Notes: a model not told the origin generated them from the sequence alone. A stretch of 64,000 nucleotides of DNA from Lysinibacter sp. HNR (GCF_029760935.1 NZ_CP121684.1:1426001-1490000), one strand, 5' to 3'. Shown: positions 8,020 through 15,345, numbered from the stretch's first letter. Numbers and translations are program-made.

Positions 8020-8929
8020 TTACTTACATTCTTTTGAAATCCACCGCATCGCAATTGGAGCAGGAACCACCGCAATAAAAACGCATTGGTTTGCTCCTGC
8101 TGCAAGTGATGCTTGTAGAGCCCACGGTACGGCAACCGCCGCACATGCTGCGCTCAAGGGCTGAGGCAGGACTCCGCAAAGGCCCGCACCGGGGCCAGCG
8201 GCGTTGAGAGCTTTTGTTTCTTTTTTGCTGAAGCCCGCCCCGTAAGCAGCATTATACCACTGCCAAGTTGGGTCTGCTACCAATGGATACACCGCATTTT
8301 CATGCGGTTCAACTATTTGGATCAGATTGCTGCCACTAATTTCGTATCGAGTAGGTACGTCTGAGCCGTTAGCGTCTTTTGCCCAAGCCTCATCCACACT
8401 GAACGCTTGATACTCGCCATCATCGGAGAATCCAATAATCCACACGGTGCCATCTTCAGCTTTAACGGGCTGGAAGTTCGTGCCAAATTCATAGCTAAAC
8501 TCATGGGTAGCATCCGGGTTTCTGATCACCGTCTGCACACGAACTTTTCCATCAGTCAACGCTTGTACAGCAGCATCGACGCTCGCGTCCGTTGCCTGAT
8601 AAACAACGGTACCGTCAGAGGACATGTGTCCATTTTCTAGGTTCAGGTTTTGGGGGAGATTCACTTCAAGTGCTCCCTCTTTCCCCCCCCCCGCTGATTT
8701 GAATTGTGCCTGTTGGATCCACGGGAATATTAACCCCTGCTCCTTCATAGAACGAGCGGTTTGTTGATAGTTGTGAGACTTCCCCTTGATCCGGGGCAAC
8801 CCGGTCAATCAAAAGAGCAACCTCTTCACTGATATTAGAACTTGCTTTTGCAGCCGTTGTGGTTGATGCGATTAACGCAAAGACTGCCACTGCTGTAGTA
8901 ACTCCCTGAAACAGAACTTTCTTGTTCAT
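8020..8929 (-). pseudogene. Secreted four-cysteine protein, reading frame interrupted at a G10 tract (possibly phase-variable)
   Basis: ATG 8929 opens a frame with a signal peptide (MNKK, hydrophobic VTTAVAVFALIAS, cleavage likely after AKA) that stops at 8666. A second frame continues to 8020. They join if one G is removed from the ten-G run at 8683-8692 (coding strand), giving about 302 aa reading ISGGGKEGALEVNLPQNL across the junction. Downstream blocks: VRVQTVIRNPDATHEFSYEF, YPLVADPTWQWYNAAYG, GFSKKET, then a hydrophobic Gly/Ala-rich end with four Cys (LCGVLP, SAACAA, NQCVFIA, KEC). YPxxADP-type segments occur in secreted actinobacterial proteins of unknown function, as I recall. It may be switched on and off by slippage, or be decayed or mis-sequenced. 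Confidence 0.72.
8683..8692 (-). repeat. Ten-base G tract within coding sequence
   Basis: C10 on the plus strand, G10 in the coding strand of the secreted protein, after codon AGC. Nine or twelve G would keep the frame open to 8020; ten closes it after 87 aa. It is the longest homopolymer noticed in the window. Confidence 0.9.
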
Positions 8930-8980
8930 GAATTCCTCTATCGCTTTCGATTATTTAAGTCAACTATGACCATGTTTAGG

Positions 8981-9181
8981 CTAGCAGTAAAAATGTACTG
9001 AAAACAAATGAACGGGCCTGCTGTACCGATCTAGCAGGAGGGCATCATTCATAAAAACTTTAAGTTCCTCAGATTCCTTGGGGGTGAAGGGTTCGTTATG
9101 AAGAAACCACTCCACCAGAGGTTTCCCCGCTTTTGAAATATGATTATTAGAGTACGAAAATTCCTGCGCATCTTGGGACAT
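8981..9181 (-). CDS. Hypothetical protein, 66 aa, possibly a gene fragment
   Basis: Not recognised. The open frame MSQDAQEFSYSNNHISKAGK onward is mostly hydrophilic, with a predicted helical middle (ESEELKVFMNDALLLDRYSR). ATG 9181 is preferred; an upstream in-frame TTG at 9223 has no ribosome site. The NHISKAGKPLVEWFL stretch loosely recalls the N-terminus of RelA/SpoT-fold proteins, but the catalytic part is absent, so a truncated remnant is as likely as a functional small protein. It lies just upstream of the secreted-protein gene on the same strand. Confidence 0.4.
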   Translation of the reverse strand: MSQDAQEFSYSNNHISKAGKPLVEWFLHNEPFTPKESEELKVFMNDALLLDRYSRPVHLFSVHFYC

Positions 9182-9226
9182 GAGCCTGACTCTAATACCC
9201 TCTCGGAACAAAGGTAAACTCAAAAT

Positions 9227-9254
9227 CGCCCCGCCTACCGGAGCAGACGGGGCG
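9227..9254 (-). terminator. Intrinsic terminator, near-copy of 6419-6446
   Basis: CGCCCCG at 9227-9233 pairs with CGGGGCG at 9248-9254. On the minus strand it is followed by ATTTTG. It begins 5 bp after the stop of a membrane-transporter-like remnant (9260). Confidence 0.6.
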
Positions 9255-9259
9255 GGGTG

Positions 9260-9375
9260 TTACTCTGCCGCATGCCGACCACGCGGCGTATTGACTCCTG
9301 CAAGCACTGGCGCACCGGTACCGAGGATCGCCGCGACCAGGAATAGCGAGAGGCCGCCGTGTTCAGCGGTCAGGA
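9260..9375 (-). pseudogene. C-terminal remnant, possibly of an MFS-type transporter
   Basis: The minus-strand frame from about 9375 to the TAA at 9260 reads TAEHGGLSLFLVAAILGTGA then PVLAGVNTPRGRHAAE, which looks like the last helix and charged tail of a major-facilitator exporter. No upstream part of such a gene exists here, since the plus-strand integrase remnant takes over at about 9381. The terminator hairpin at 9227-9254 directly after the stop supports it being a real gene end. Weak call, based on pattern only. Confidence 0.3.
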
Positions 9376-9380
9376 GCACT

Positions 9381-9575
9381 GAGTGGGAGCAGTACACCCC
9401 AAGAGATTTTCGTAAAGCTGTGGCAACACTGCTCGATCGCGAGCTAGGCGGCACCGCCGCACGGGATCAGCTTGGACACTCATCACAGACAGTCACCGAT
9501 GATCACTACATCGAGCGAAATCGAAGCATTGAGGATCATAGTGACATTCTTCGCGTCATGTATATCGGAGAGTGA
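9381..9575 (+). pseudogene. int: Tyrosine recombinase (integrase), C-terminal catalytic remnant
   Basis: The last 64 codons show the end of a phage/ICE-type integrase catalytic domain: YTPRDFRKAVATLLDRELGG, ARDQLGHSS and DDHYIERN. These contain the second catalytic Arg, the LGH histidine and the nucleophilic Tyr. In the usual HxxR box the His is replaced by Arg (PRDFR). The N-terminal arm-binding and core-binding domains and the first catalytic Arg are absent; upstream sequence is unrelated. Position beside tRNA-Met, reading toward it, is standard for such elements. Longer frames starting at 9180 only extend into unrelated sequence. Confidence 0.75.
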
Positions 9576-9580
9576 CCGGA

Positions 9581-9607
9581 TTCAATTCGTCGAGTAAACG
9601 TCGAGTA
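9581..9607 (+). repeat. 27-bp direct repeat, right copy (candidate integrase arm sites)
   Basis: Identical to 5997-6023. It starts 6 bp after the integrase stop and lies 54 bp from the tRNA-Met 3' end, where arm-type integrase sites would be expected. Confidence 0.6.
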
Positions 9608-9631
9608 GGGCTAAAATGTCATCTTATAAAC

Positions 9632-9656
9632 AAAAAAATATCCCGGAAATCCGGGG
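9632..9656 (-). terminator. Intrinsic terminator of tRNA-Met
   Basis: The hairpin at 9641-9656 (CCCCGGATTTCCGGGA on the minus strand) is followed by ATATTTTTTTG. It lies 5 nt beyond the tRNA 3' end and inside the element, so the element supplies the terminator. Confidence 0.8.
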
Positions 9657-9660
9657 CAAT

Positions 9661-9737
9661 TGGTGGGGCGTGCGGGACTTGAACCCGCGACCGACGGATT
9701 ATGAGTCCGTTGCTCTAACCAGCTGAGCTAACGCCCC
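9661..9737 (-). tRNA. tRNA-Met (CAT), elongator type
   Basis: 77 nt including encoded CCA. Acceptor GGGGCGT pairs with ACGCCCC. D-arm GCTCAGCTGGTTAGAGC. Anticodon stem ACGGA/TCCGT with loop CTCATAA, anticodon CAT. T-arm GCGGG TTCAAGT CCCGC. The overall sequence fits actinobacterial elongator tRNA-Met better than initiator or the lysidine-type tRNA-Ile. Its 3' half is the integration site of the neighbouring element and is duplicated at 5871-5907. Confidence 0.93.
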
Positions 9738-9837
9738 CAGCACCACATCAACGATACAGGCAAAAGGCTCAATCGATAAAATCCGAGTGTCGCATGTCGT
9801 TCAAAATTCCGAAAATTTCTGCTCGGCAGCACGATCA

Positions 9838-10776
9838 TCAATGTGTGGAAACACCGTTCGCCTCTACCTGTGGGTGATGCTTAGCCAGTTGAATAACACC
9901 GACGATCGCCACAGAACCGGCAATAATAAATCCGATAATGGCCCAGAGTGGGGCAAAAGCGGCTTCTCCCAGCACAACAATTCCGATAAAAACGGCCACG
10001 AGAGGATCAATAACCGTGAGTCCCGCGATCACCAGATCGGGTGGCCCCGAGGAATAGGCATTTTGCACAAAATACATTCCGCTCACAGCCGCAGCGATGA
10101 GGGCGATCAGGCAGAGGAGGGTGAGCAGGTTAAAATCGCTCTGTTGAATACGGCCAATCACAACCTTGGCGAGGGTGGCTACAAATCCATAAACAACACC
10201 AGCCCCCACGATATAAAACATGGCCCGCATCCTGTGGCGAAGGAAAATAAAGGCCAGAAGGAAAAGCACCAAGACGAATCCGAGAATGATCAGGATGGTG
10301 ACCAGATGCCCCTCAGTGACGGGCAGATCACTGGCGGTAAAAGCCGCAATAGTGACAAATACACAGACTCCAATAACACACATAGCGATGGCAACGCGGG
10401 TTTTATGGTTAAGTTTGACCCCAGACAGACGAGAGTTCAAGATAGCTGTTATGACAAGCGCAACCACGCCCAGCGGCTGAACAACGATAAGCGGAGAAAG
10501 CGTGAGGCTGCTCAACTGCAGCACAACAGCCATGCCCAGGAGAAGAGTTCCGATAACCCACGAGGGCCGCTTTAACAGGCTCCAAATCTGATTACGATTC
10601 AGGCCTTTGCGCGCCTTTTGCCCGGAAAGGCGCTCTACCTTGTTAACACCTCGGGACTGGTATTGAGCACCAAACGAGAGGAACACCGCTCCTAACAGCG
10701 CTAAAGGAATTCCCAAAAACTGTATTGGTGTGAGTGAAAATGTCTCGACTTCCTTTGCTAACTCAATAACTACCAC
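9838..10776 (-). CDS. DMT/EamA-like multi-helix permease
   Basis: Integral membrane protein of 312 aa with nine or ten hydrophobic helices (for example LGIPLALLGAVFLSFGAQY at 20-38, LLLGMAVVLQLSSLTLSPL near 80, AIIGFIIAGSVAIVGVIQLA near 285). The repeated LxxxPLxVVxPL and TVIDPLVAVFIGIVVLGE patterns are those of drug/metabolite-transporter proteins. Related NIPA-type proteins move Mg2+, but no substrate can be assigned. GTG 10776 is the upstream-most start and has no strong ribosome site. It diverges from def with about 40 bp between the starts. Confidence 0.8.
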   Translation of the reverse strand: MVVIELAKEVETFSLTPIQFLGIPLALLGAVFLSFGAQYQSRGVNKVERLSGQKARKGLNRNQIWSLLKRPSWVIGTLLLGMAVVLQLSSLTLSPLIVVQPLGVVALVITAILNSRLSGVKLNHKTRVAIAMCVIGVCVFVTIAAFTASDLPVTEGHLVTILIILGFVLVLFLLAFIFLRHRMRAMFYIVGAGVVYGFVATLAKVVIGRIQQSDFNLLTLLCLIALIAAAVSGMYFVQNAYSSGPPDLVIAGLTVIDPLVAVFIGIVVLGEAAFAPLWAIIGFIIAGSVAIVGVIQLAKHHPQVEANGVSTH

Positions 10777-10818
10777 TCTGTAACGCTACCGTGTTTCTCC
10801 TCGGTAAGCTTGTACATT

Positions 10819-11385
10819 ATGGCAGTTCTTCCAATATGCATCTCTGGCGAGCCCGTTCTGCACCGTCCAGCAGAACCCATCACAGAGTTTGACGACAACC
10901 TTCGCACGCTTGTAAACAATATGTTTGAGACGATGGATCTGGCACCCGGAGTGGGTCTGGCCGCTCCTCAGGTGGGGGTGGGTAAACGGCTGTTTATCTG
11001 GTCCTACGAAGAGCAAGATGAGGGTCCCGTGCGTGGTATCGCGATTAATCCAACACTGTGGATCTCTCCTCCCTCCATCGAAGAGGTGGACGAGGAGACG
11101 GAATCCGAGGGCTGCCTTTCGTTTCCCGGGGAGCGCTTTCCTCTGCGCCGCTCTGATCGCATTCGCTTAGAGGCCTACGACCTGGACAACACACCTTTTA
11201 CCCTCGAGGCTACGGGCTGGTACGCGCGCATATTCCAGCACGAGTATGATCACCTGAGTGGGCTGCTCTATACGGATCGTCTGGGGCACCCGTTCCATCG
11301 GGCTGCGGTCAAGGCTGGAAAGAAGAACGGTTGGGGAAGTCCTGGACAAACCTGGTTGCCCGGAGTTGATACTCCGGAGGGTTAG
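10819..11385 (+). CDS. def: Peptide deformylase
   Basis: Removes the N-formyl group from nascent proteins. 188 aa. All three family motifs are present: GVGLAAPQ (residues 44-51), EGCLS (97-101, metal ligand Cys99) and HEYDH (141-145, ligands His141 and His145, catalytic Glu142). ATG 10819 is preferred over an in-frame TTG at 10810 because MAVLPICISGEPVLHRPAEP is the usual actinobacterial beginning. The C-terminal extension past LYTDRL is typical of Gram-positive type enzymes. It has no obvious operon partner. Confidence 0.95.
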   Translation: MAVLPICISGEPVLHRPAEPITEFDDNLRTLVNNMFETMDLAPGVGLAAPQVGVGKRLFIWSYEEQDEGPVRGIAINPTLWISPPSIEEVDEETESEGCLSFPGERFPLRRSDRIRLEAYDLDNTPFTLEATGWYARIFQHEYDHLSGLLYTDRLGHPFHRAAVKAGKKNGWGSPGQTWLPGVDTPEG

Positions 11386-11435
11386 CTACTGATTAGTCGA
11401 CTTTCGTAGCGTGTTTTTCCGTGTGAAAGAACCTG

Positions 11436-11990
11436 TTAAAACGCAACATTTTTCGGTCGGCGGCCCCGAGGCGGACGTACGCTCGACACGGCAAAGCCGT
11501 GATCCGAGGTTTTCTCCACCGCATCCAGCCAGTTCAGTGCGGCACGGCTCAGGGTTTCCATGGCGTTCGATCGTAAATCATGAGCTAGGTCTGGGGCATA
11601 GCTCTCCTGAGCCGCGATATGTGCCTTGACCCAGTGGTCGCGCATCCCGCTGATAAGCCGTGAACTATCCGTCTGTGGAAGTGAACGCACAAGCATAACC
11701 TGAAACACCATGCTTTCCCAAGGATCCCCGCGGTTAATGGCGGGGGAGTGTAACCACTCGTGTGCCAGGGCGTTTCCACGGTCTGACAGTTCGTACAGGG
11801 GAAGACCATCGTCGGTGTGTGAGCTCTGACGCACGCTACCGGAGGCGAGGAGACGTTCGAGCGTGCTGTAAATCTGCCCCACGTTTGTTGCGGTTTCACG
11901 GAGAACACGCGCATCAATTTCGTTGCGTAGCTGGAGTCCATACGCCGGGCCCTGCGTGAGAATTGCGAGGATGCCGTGTTTTATTGACAT
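11436..11990 (-). CDS. PadR family transcriptional regulator
   Basis: 184 aa. The N-terminal winged helix-turn-helix begins MSIKHGILAILTQGPAYGLQ and continues NVGQIYSTLERLLASGSV, with the wing strand LPLYELSDRGN, the standard PadR pattern. The C-terminal half resembles the Vir_act_alpha_C dimer helix region. PadR proteins usually repress transporter or detoxification genes, but no such gene is adjacent, so the target is unknown. It is convergent with def. Confidence 0.88.
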   Translation of the reverse strand: MSIKHGILAILTQGPAYGLQLRNEIDARVLRETATNVGQIYSTLERLLASGSVRQSSHTDDGLPLYELSDRGNALAHEWLHSPAINRGDPWESMVFQVMLVRSLPQTDSSRLISGMRDHWVKAHIAAQESYAPDLAHDLRSNAMETLSRAALNWLDAVEKTSDHGFAVSSVRPPRGRRPKNVAF

Positions 11991-12173
11991 TGATTTCTTT
12001 CGTGTTGGGGGTGTTTTCCGAATCTAGTAGAACACAGAGTTTCTCTCTCAGCCAGATCACAGGGTTGTTTTTTCGGGTTTTTCTGTGCATAATCATGGTG
12101 TAACTGAACATTTGATGGCCATTATCCGGTGACTCGACGTTGGGGAAGACGAAACGAGTTGATCGGAGAAAAA

Positions 12174-12677
12174 ATGGTGCTAACAAGTAGCCGCGGAGTA
12201 CTTTTTGTGCACTCCTGCCCACGTGCGCTTATGCCTCACCTGGAGTGGGCCATGGGGCGCGCTATTGGTCATTCGACTAGATTCACCTGGAGAGAGCAAA
12301 ATGCCCTACCGGGAACTCAGCGTGCCGAATTCACCTGGAAGGGGCCCGTGGGTACAGCCGCTGTGGTTGCCTCTTCTCTGCTGGGTTGGGAAGACTTACG
12401 CTTCGAGATAACCGAAGAGGCTTCACCCGGAATTGACGGTGGACGCTGGATGCACACCCCCCGCCTGGGCATTTTCCACATGCAACTCGACAGCGTAGGA
12501 AACGCCGTGATTCCCGAGGATCGTCTTCGCTATGCAATGGAGGTTGCCGGGTCCTCGGCCCACGAATTACAGCAGGAACTCAGGCTCGCCCTGGGACAAG
12601 CCTGGGACGATGAGTTGGAGCCGTTCCGCTACGCGGGAGACAGCCCTACCGTGGTTTGGCTCCGTCAGAGCGGTTGA
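12174..12677 (+). CDS. DUF3145 family protein
   Basis: Conserved actinobacterial protein of 167 aa with unknown function. The start RGVLFVHSCPRALMPHLEWA and the internal WKGPVGTAAVVASSL, ELQQELRLALGQAWDDELEP and PTVVWLRQSG match the family as I know it. ATG 12174 is chosen because GGAG lies 8 bp upstream and the family begins there; a longer frame from 12129 has no ribosome site. It is convergent with fabF, a neighbour it often has in Microbacteriaceae. Confidence 0.88.
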   Translation: MVLTSSRGVLFVHSCPRALMPHLEWAMGRAIGHSTRFTWREQNALPGTQRAEFTWKGPVGTAAVVASSLLGWEDLRFEITEEASPGIDGGRWMHTPRLGIFHMQLDSVGNAVIPEDRLRYAMEVAGSSAHELQQELRLALGQAWDDELEPFRYAGDSPTVVWLRQSG

Positions 12678-12730
12678 CCGCCGAGTTACACAAAAACGAC
12701 GGTCAACCTTTTGTGTACCGAACGGGTACG

Positions 12731-13960
12731 CTAGACGTTGCGAAATCCGACAACAGCGTTGTGGCCACCAAATCCAAAAGAGTTACTGATGGCCAGGTGA
12801 GCCTGGTCCTTTAGGGGGCGGGGCGTCGTAACAACATCAAGCGGGATGTTGGGGTCCTGCTCCATGAGATTGATGGTTGGCGGTAGTGTGCGCTCTTTGA
12901 GGGCAAGGACAGTGAATGCTGCCTCGATTGCACCCGCACCCCCCAAGAGGTGACCGGTAGAGGCTTTTGTTGCGGAGACGGCAATGTTTTGAATGTGATC
13001 CCCAAATGTGCGCTGTAGCGCGTTGTACTCGGCGATGTCTCCGACGGGAGTTGAGGTGGCGTGCGCGTTGACGTGCGTAACATCCTCTATCCGAGCGCCG
13101 GCCAGCTTAATAGTTTCGAGCATTGCACGGGCTGCAGCGCTTCCCTCGGGGTCGGGGGCCGTAATGTGATGGGCGTCGCTTGTGACAGCTCCGCCAACAA
13201 CCTCGGCATAAATCCGGGCCCCCCTGGCTAGCGCGTGCTCTTCAGTTTCGAGCACAAGGGCGGCTGCTCCCTCTCCTAGGACAAAACCGTCACGACTGAC
13301 ATCGTAGGGCCGAGAAGCGGTTGCTGGTTCGTCATTGCGAGTTGAGAGAGCCTGCATCGCGGCAAACGATGCGATGGGAAGAGCGTGAATCGCGGCCTCA
13401 GAGCCGCCGGTGATAATTACATCGGCGTATCCGGCACGAAGATGCTCAACGGCGTTAATAATTGACTCGCTGCTTGAGGCGCAGGCAGAGACCACGGTGC
13501 GGATTCCTGCGCGAGCGCCAAGATCCATTCCGACGGCTGCTGCGGGCCCATTGGGCATGAGCATGGGAACTGTGAGTGGTAGCACCCGGCGGGGTCCTTT
13601 TTCGCGCAGGGTATCCCATGCGTCGAGGAGGGTCCACACACCACCGATTCCGGTTGCCCAGTCGACTCCAAAACGTTCCGGAGTAATCTCTGGCGCGCCG
13701 GCATCCGCCCAGGCCTCACGCGCGGCGATGAGCGCAAACTGGCTGGAGGGGTCAAGGCGCTTTGATTCAAAACGCGGAAGGACATCAGCCGCAGGAACTT
13801 TTGCTTGCGCGGCAAAGGTGACGGGTAGCTCGTTTTCCGTCACCCACTTCTTCTCAATAGTGCTGGTACCAGATTCTCCAGCGAGCAGGGCGTCCCACGA
13901 TTCTCTCATGGTTCCGCCGAGCGGGGTGGTGGCACCAAGGCCGGTAACAACAATTTTCAT
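12731..13960 (-). CDS. fabF: 3-oxoacyl-[acyl-carrier-protein] synthase II
   Basis: Condensing enzyme that elongates acyl-ACP with malonyl-ACP in type II fatty acid synthesis. 409 aa. Catalytic Cys in VVSACASSSES about residue 159, His in NAHATSTPVGD about 299, and His in STGHLLGGAGAIEA about 337; the C-terminal SNSFGFGGHNAVVGF is the family signature. Last gene of the fabD-fabH-acpP-fabF operon, 85 bp after acpP. Expected to be controlled with the whole operon by the adjacent FasR-like activator. Confidence 0.96.
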   Translation of the reverse strand: MKIVVTGLGATTPLGGTMRESWDALLAGESGTSTIEKKWVTENELPVTFAAQAKVPAADVLPRFESKRLDPSSQFALIAAREAWADAGAPEITPERFGVDWATGIGGVWTLLDAWDTLREKGPRRVLPLTVPMLMPNGPAAAVGMDLGARAGIRTVVSACASSSESIINAVEHLRAGYADVIITGGSEAAIHALPIASFAAMQALSTRNDEPATASRPYDVSRDGFVLGEGAAALVLETEEHALARGARIYAEVVGGAVTSDAHHITAPDPEGSAAARAMLETIKLAGARIEDVTHVNAHATSTPVGDIAEYNALQRTFGDHIQNIAVSATKASTGHLLGGAGAIEAAFTVLALKERTLPPTINLMEQDPNIPLDVVTTPRPLKDQAHLAISNSFGFGGHNAVVGFRNV

Positions 13961-14045
13961 GGTCTACAAAACTCCCGTGAGTGTGAAAATTATGCAGCGG
14001 GTTGGATTCTGTCTTATGAACCGCACCCAACCCGCTGAAAGGGTC

Positions 14046-14294
14046 TTACGCCTGGGCGTTGACGATGAAGGTTACTGCGTCTCCAACGGTTTTGAGGTTC
14101 TTGACCTCTTCGTCGGGGATTTTGACGTCGAACTTCTCTTCGGCCTGAACCACGATGGTCATCATCGAGATGGAATCAATGTCGAGGTCATCCGTAAACG
14201 ACTTATCCAGGGCAACAACATCGGTTGCGATTCCGGTTTCATCGTTAACGAGTTCGGCGAGGCCGGCGAGTACTTCTTCGGTGGACAGTGCCAT
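14046..14294 (-). CDS. acpP: Acyl carrier protein
   Basis: 82-aa acidic four-helix carrier for growing acyl chains. The phosphopantetheine Ser is residue 41 in the DIDSIS motif (DSL-like; Ile replaces the usual Leu), followed by the recognition helix with acidic residues (EEKFDVKIPDEE). A good ribosome site (AAGGAG) precedes ATG 14294. It lies between fabH and fabF. Confidence 0.96.
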   Translation of the reverse strand: MALSTEEVLAGLAELVNDETGIATDVVALDKSFTDDLDIDSISMMTIVVQAEEKFDVKIPDEEVKNLKTVGDAVTFIVNAQA

Positions 14295-14349
14295 TATTTT
14301 CTCCTTGAGTGGGGTTGTGACCGATAAACAGTGTATAGAGCAAAAAGGC

Positions 14350-15345
14350 TTATGGAAGCCTTATGATCTGCGCGCCGTAAACCAGTCCGGCGCCAAAACC
14401 GATTTGCAGGGCAAGGCCGCCCGATAGTTCCGGCTGTTCTTCCAATAGTCGGTGCATTGCGAGGGGAATCGAAGCGGCAGAGGTGTTGCCGGTGGTTTCA
14501 ATATCGCGCGCGATGGCTACCGTATCGGGAAGCTTGAGTTGTTTGGCAAACTCGTCGATGATCCTCATGTTTGCCTGATGGGGGATAAAAGCGGCCAGAT
14601 CTTCGGGTCCAACTCCGGCCGCTTCGAGGGCCTGTTTGGCAACCTTTGCCATCTCCCAGACCGCCCAGCGGAAGACAACCTGACCGTCCTGGCGTAGAGT
14701 GGGCCAGGGCTCTCCGTTGCGGAAGGCGAGGAGAGTGTGATTCATACCTACTGCGCTCGCCTTTGACCCATCTGAGCCCCACAGCGTTTGGGATATCCCG
14801 GCCTGCTCGGAGGGTCCAACAACAACCGCGCCCGCGCCGTCACCCAGGAGAAAAGAAATGCTCCGGTCGGTGGGGTCAACAATGTCGGAGAGTTTTTCTG
14901 CTCCGATCACGAGAACATGACGGGCAAGTCCGGTGCGAATAAATGAGTCTGCTTGGGCCACCCCGTAGGTGTAGCCCGCGCAGGCCGCCGAGATGTCGTA
15001 GGCGGCAGCCGGGGTTGCCCCCACGCGATCAGCAACAACTGCCGCCATTGACGGTGTCTGTTGCACATTGCTGATCGTGGAAATAAGTACCACATCGATG
15101 TCTGCGCCGATGAGTCCGGCCCGAGAGATTGCCTCCTGCGCGGCCTCCGTCGCTAGATCAACGGCTAGCACATCCGCTGTTGCCCGCTTACGTTCGATAA
15201 TCCCGGTGCGCTGGCGAATCCACTCGTCTGAGGAATCTATGGGACCCACGAGCTCATCGTTAGTGACCGAGAGCGACCCGCGAGCGGCGCCCACGGAGAG
15301 GATGCGTGTAAACGGTGTGCCCGCGCTCTGTTGTAGTTGAACCAT
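14350..15345 (-). CDS. fabH: 3-oxoacyl-[acyl-carrier-protein] synthase III
   Basis: Starts fatty acid synthesis by condensing an acyl-CoA primer with malonyl-ACP. 331 aa. Catalytic Cys122 in SAACAGYTYG, His in FIPHQANMRI about residue 253 and Asn in ETTGNTSAASIP about 284 form the KAS III triad. Opening DEWIRQRTGI is also typical. It is 23 bp downstream of fabD. In actinobacteria the primers are often branched, which would fit anteiso/iso membrane lipids, but that is not visible here. Confidence 0.96.
   Translation of the reverse strand: MVQLQQSAGTPFTRILSVGAARGSLSVTNDELVGPIDSSDEWIRQRTGIIERKRATADVLAVDLATEAAQEAISRAGLIGADIDVVLISTISNVQQTPSMAAVVADRVGATPAAAYDISAACAGYTYGVAQADSFIRTGLARHVLVIGAEKLSDIVDPTDRSISFLLGDGAGAVVVGPSEQAGISQTLWGSDGSKASAVGMNHTLLAFRNGEPWPTLRQDGQVVFRWAVWEMAKVAKQALEAAGVGPEDLAAFIPHQANMRIIDEFAKQLKLPDTVAIARDIETTGNTSAASIPLAMHRLLEEQPELSGGLALQIGFGAGLVYGAQIIRLP

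Larger units (their letters stand above)
5871..9697. mobile_element. Small decayed integrative element in the 3' end of tRNA-Met
   Basis: The 37 bp at 5871-5907 are identical to 9661-9697, the 3' half (with encoded CCA) of the tRNA-Met gene. This is the standard footprint of a tyrosine-recombinase element: the incoming attP restores the tRNA and the displaced 3' end marks the far border. Inside lie the C-terminal part of a tyrosine integrase next to the tRNA, 27-bp direct repeats near both ends, two copies of a secreted-protein/membrane-protein cassette, and several broken genes. Codon use and gene density look poorer than in the flanks. The full integrase N-terminus is missing, so the element is presumably immobile alone. 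Confidence 0.8.

Noticed and set aside
9787-10575. 262-codon plus-strand open frame rich in Asn, His and Lys
   Set aside because: Exact antisense of a membrane protein; the polar composition is the usual mirror of hydrophobic codons.
13410-14327. 305-codon plus-strand open frame spanning the fabF 5' part and acpP
   Set aside because: Crosses two genuine genes and their spacer on the opposite strand; composition is typical of antisense frames.
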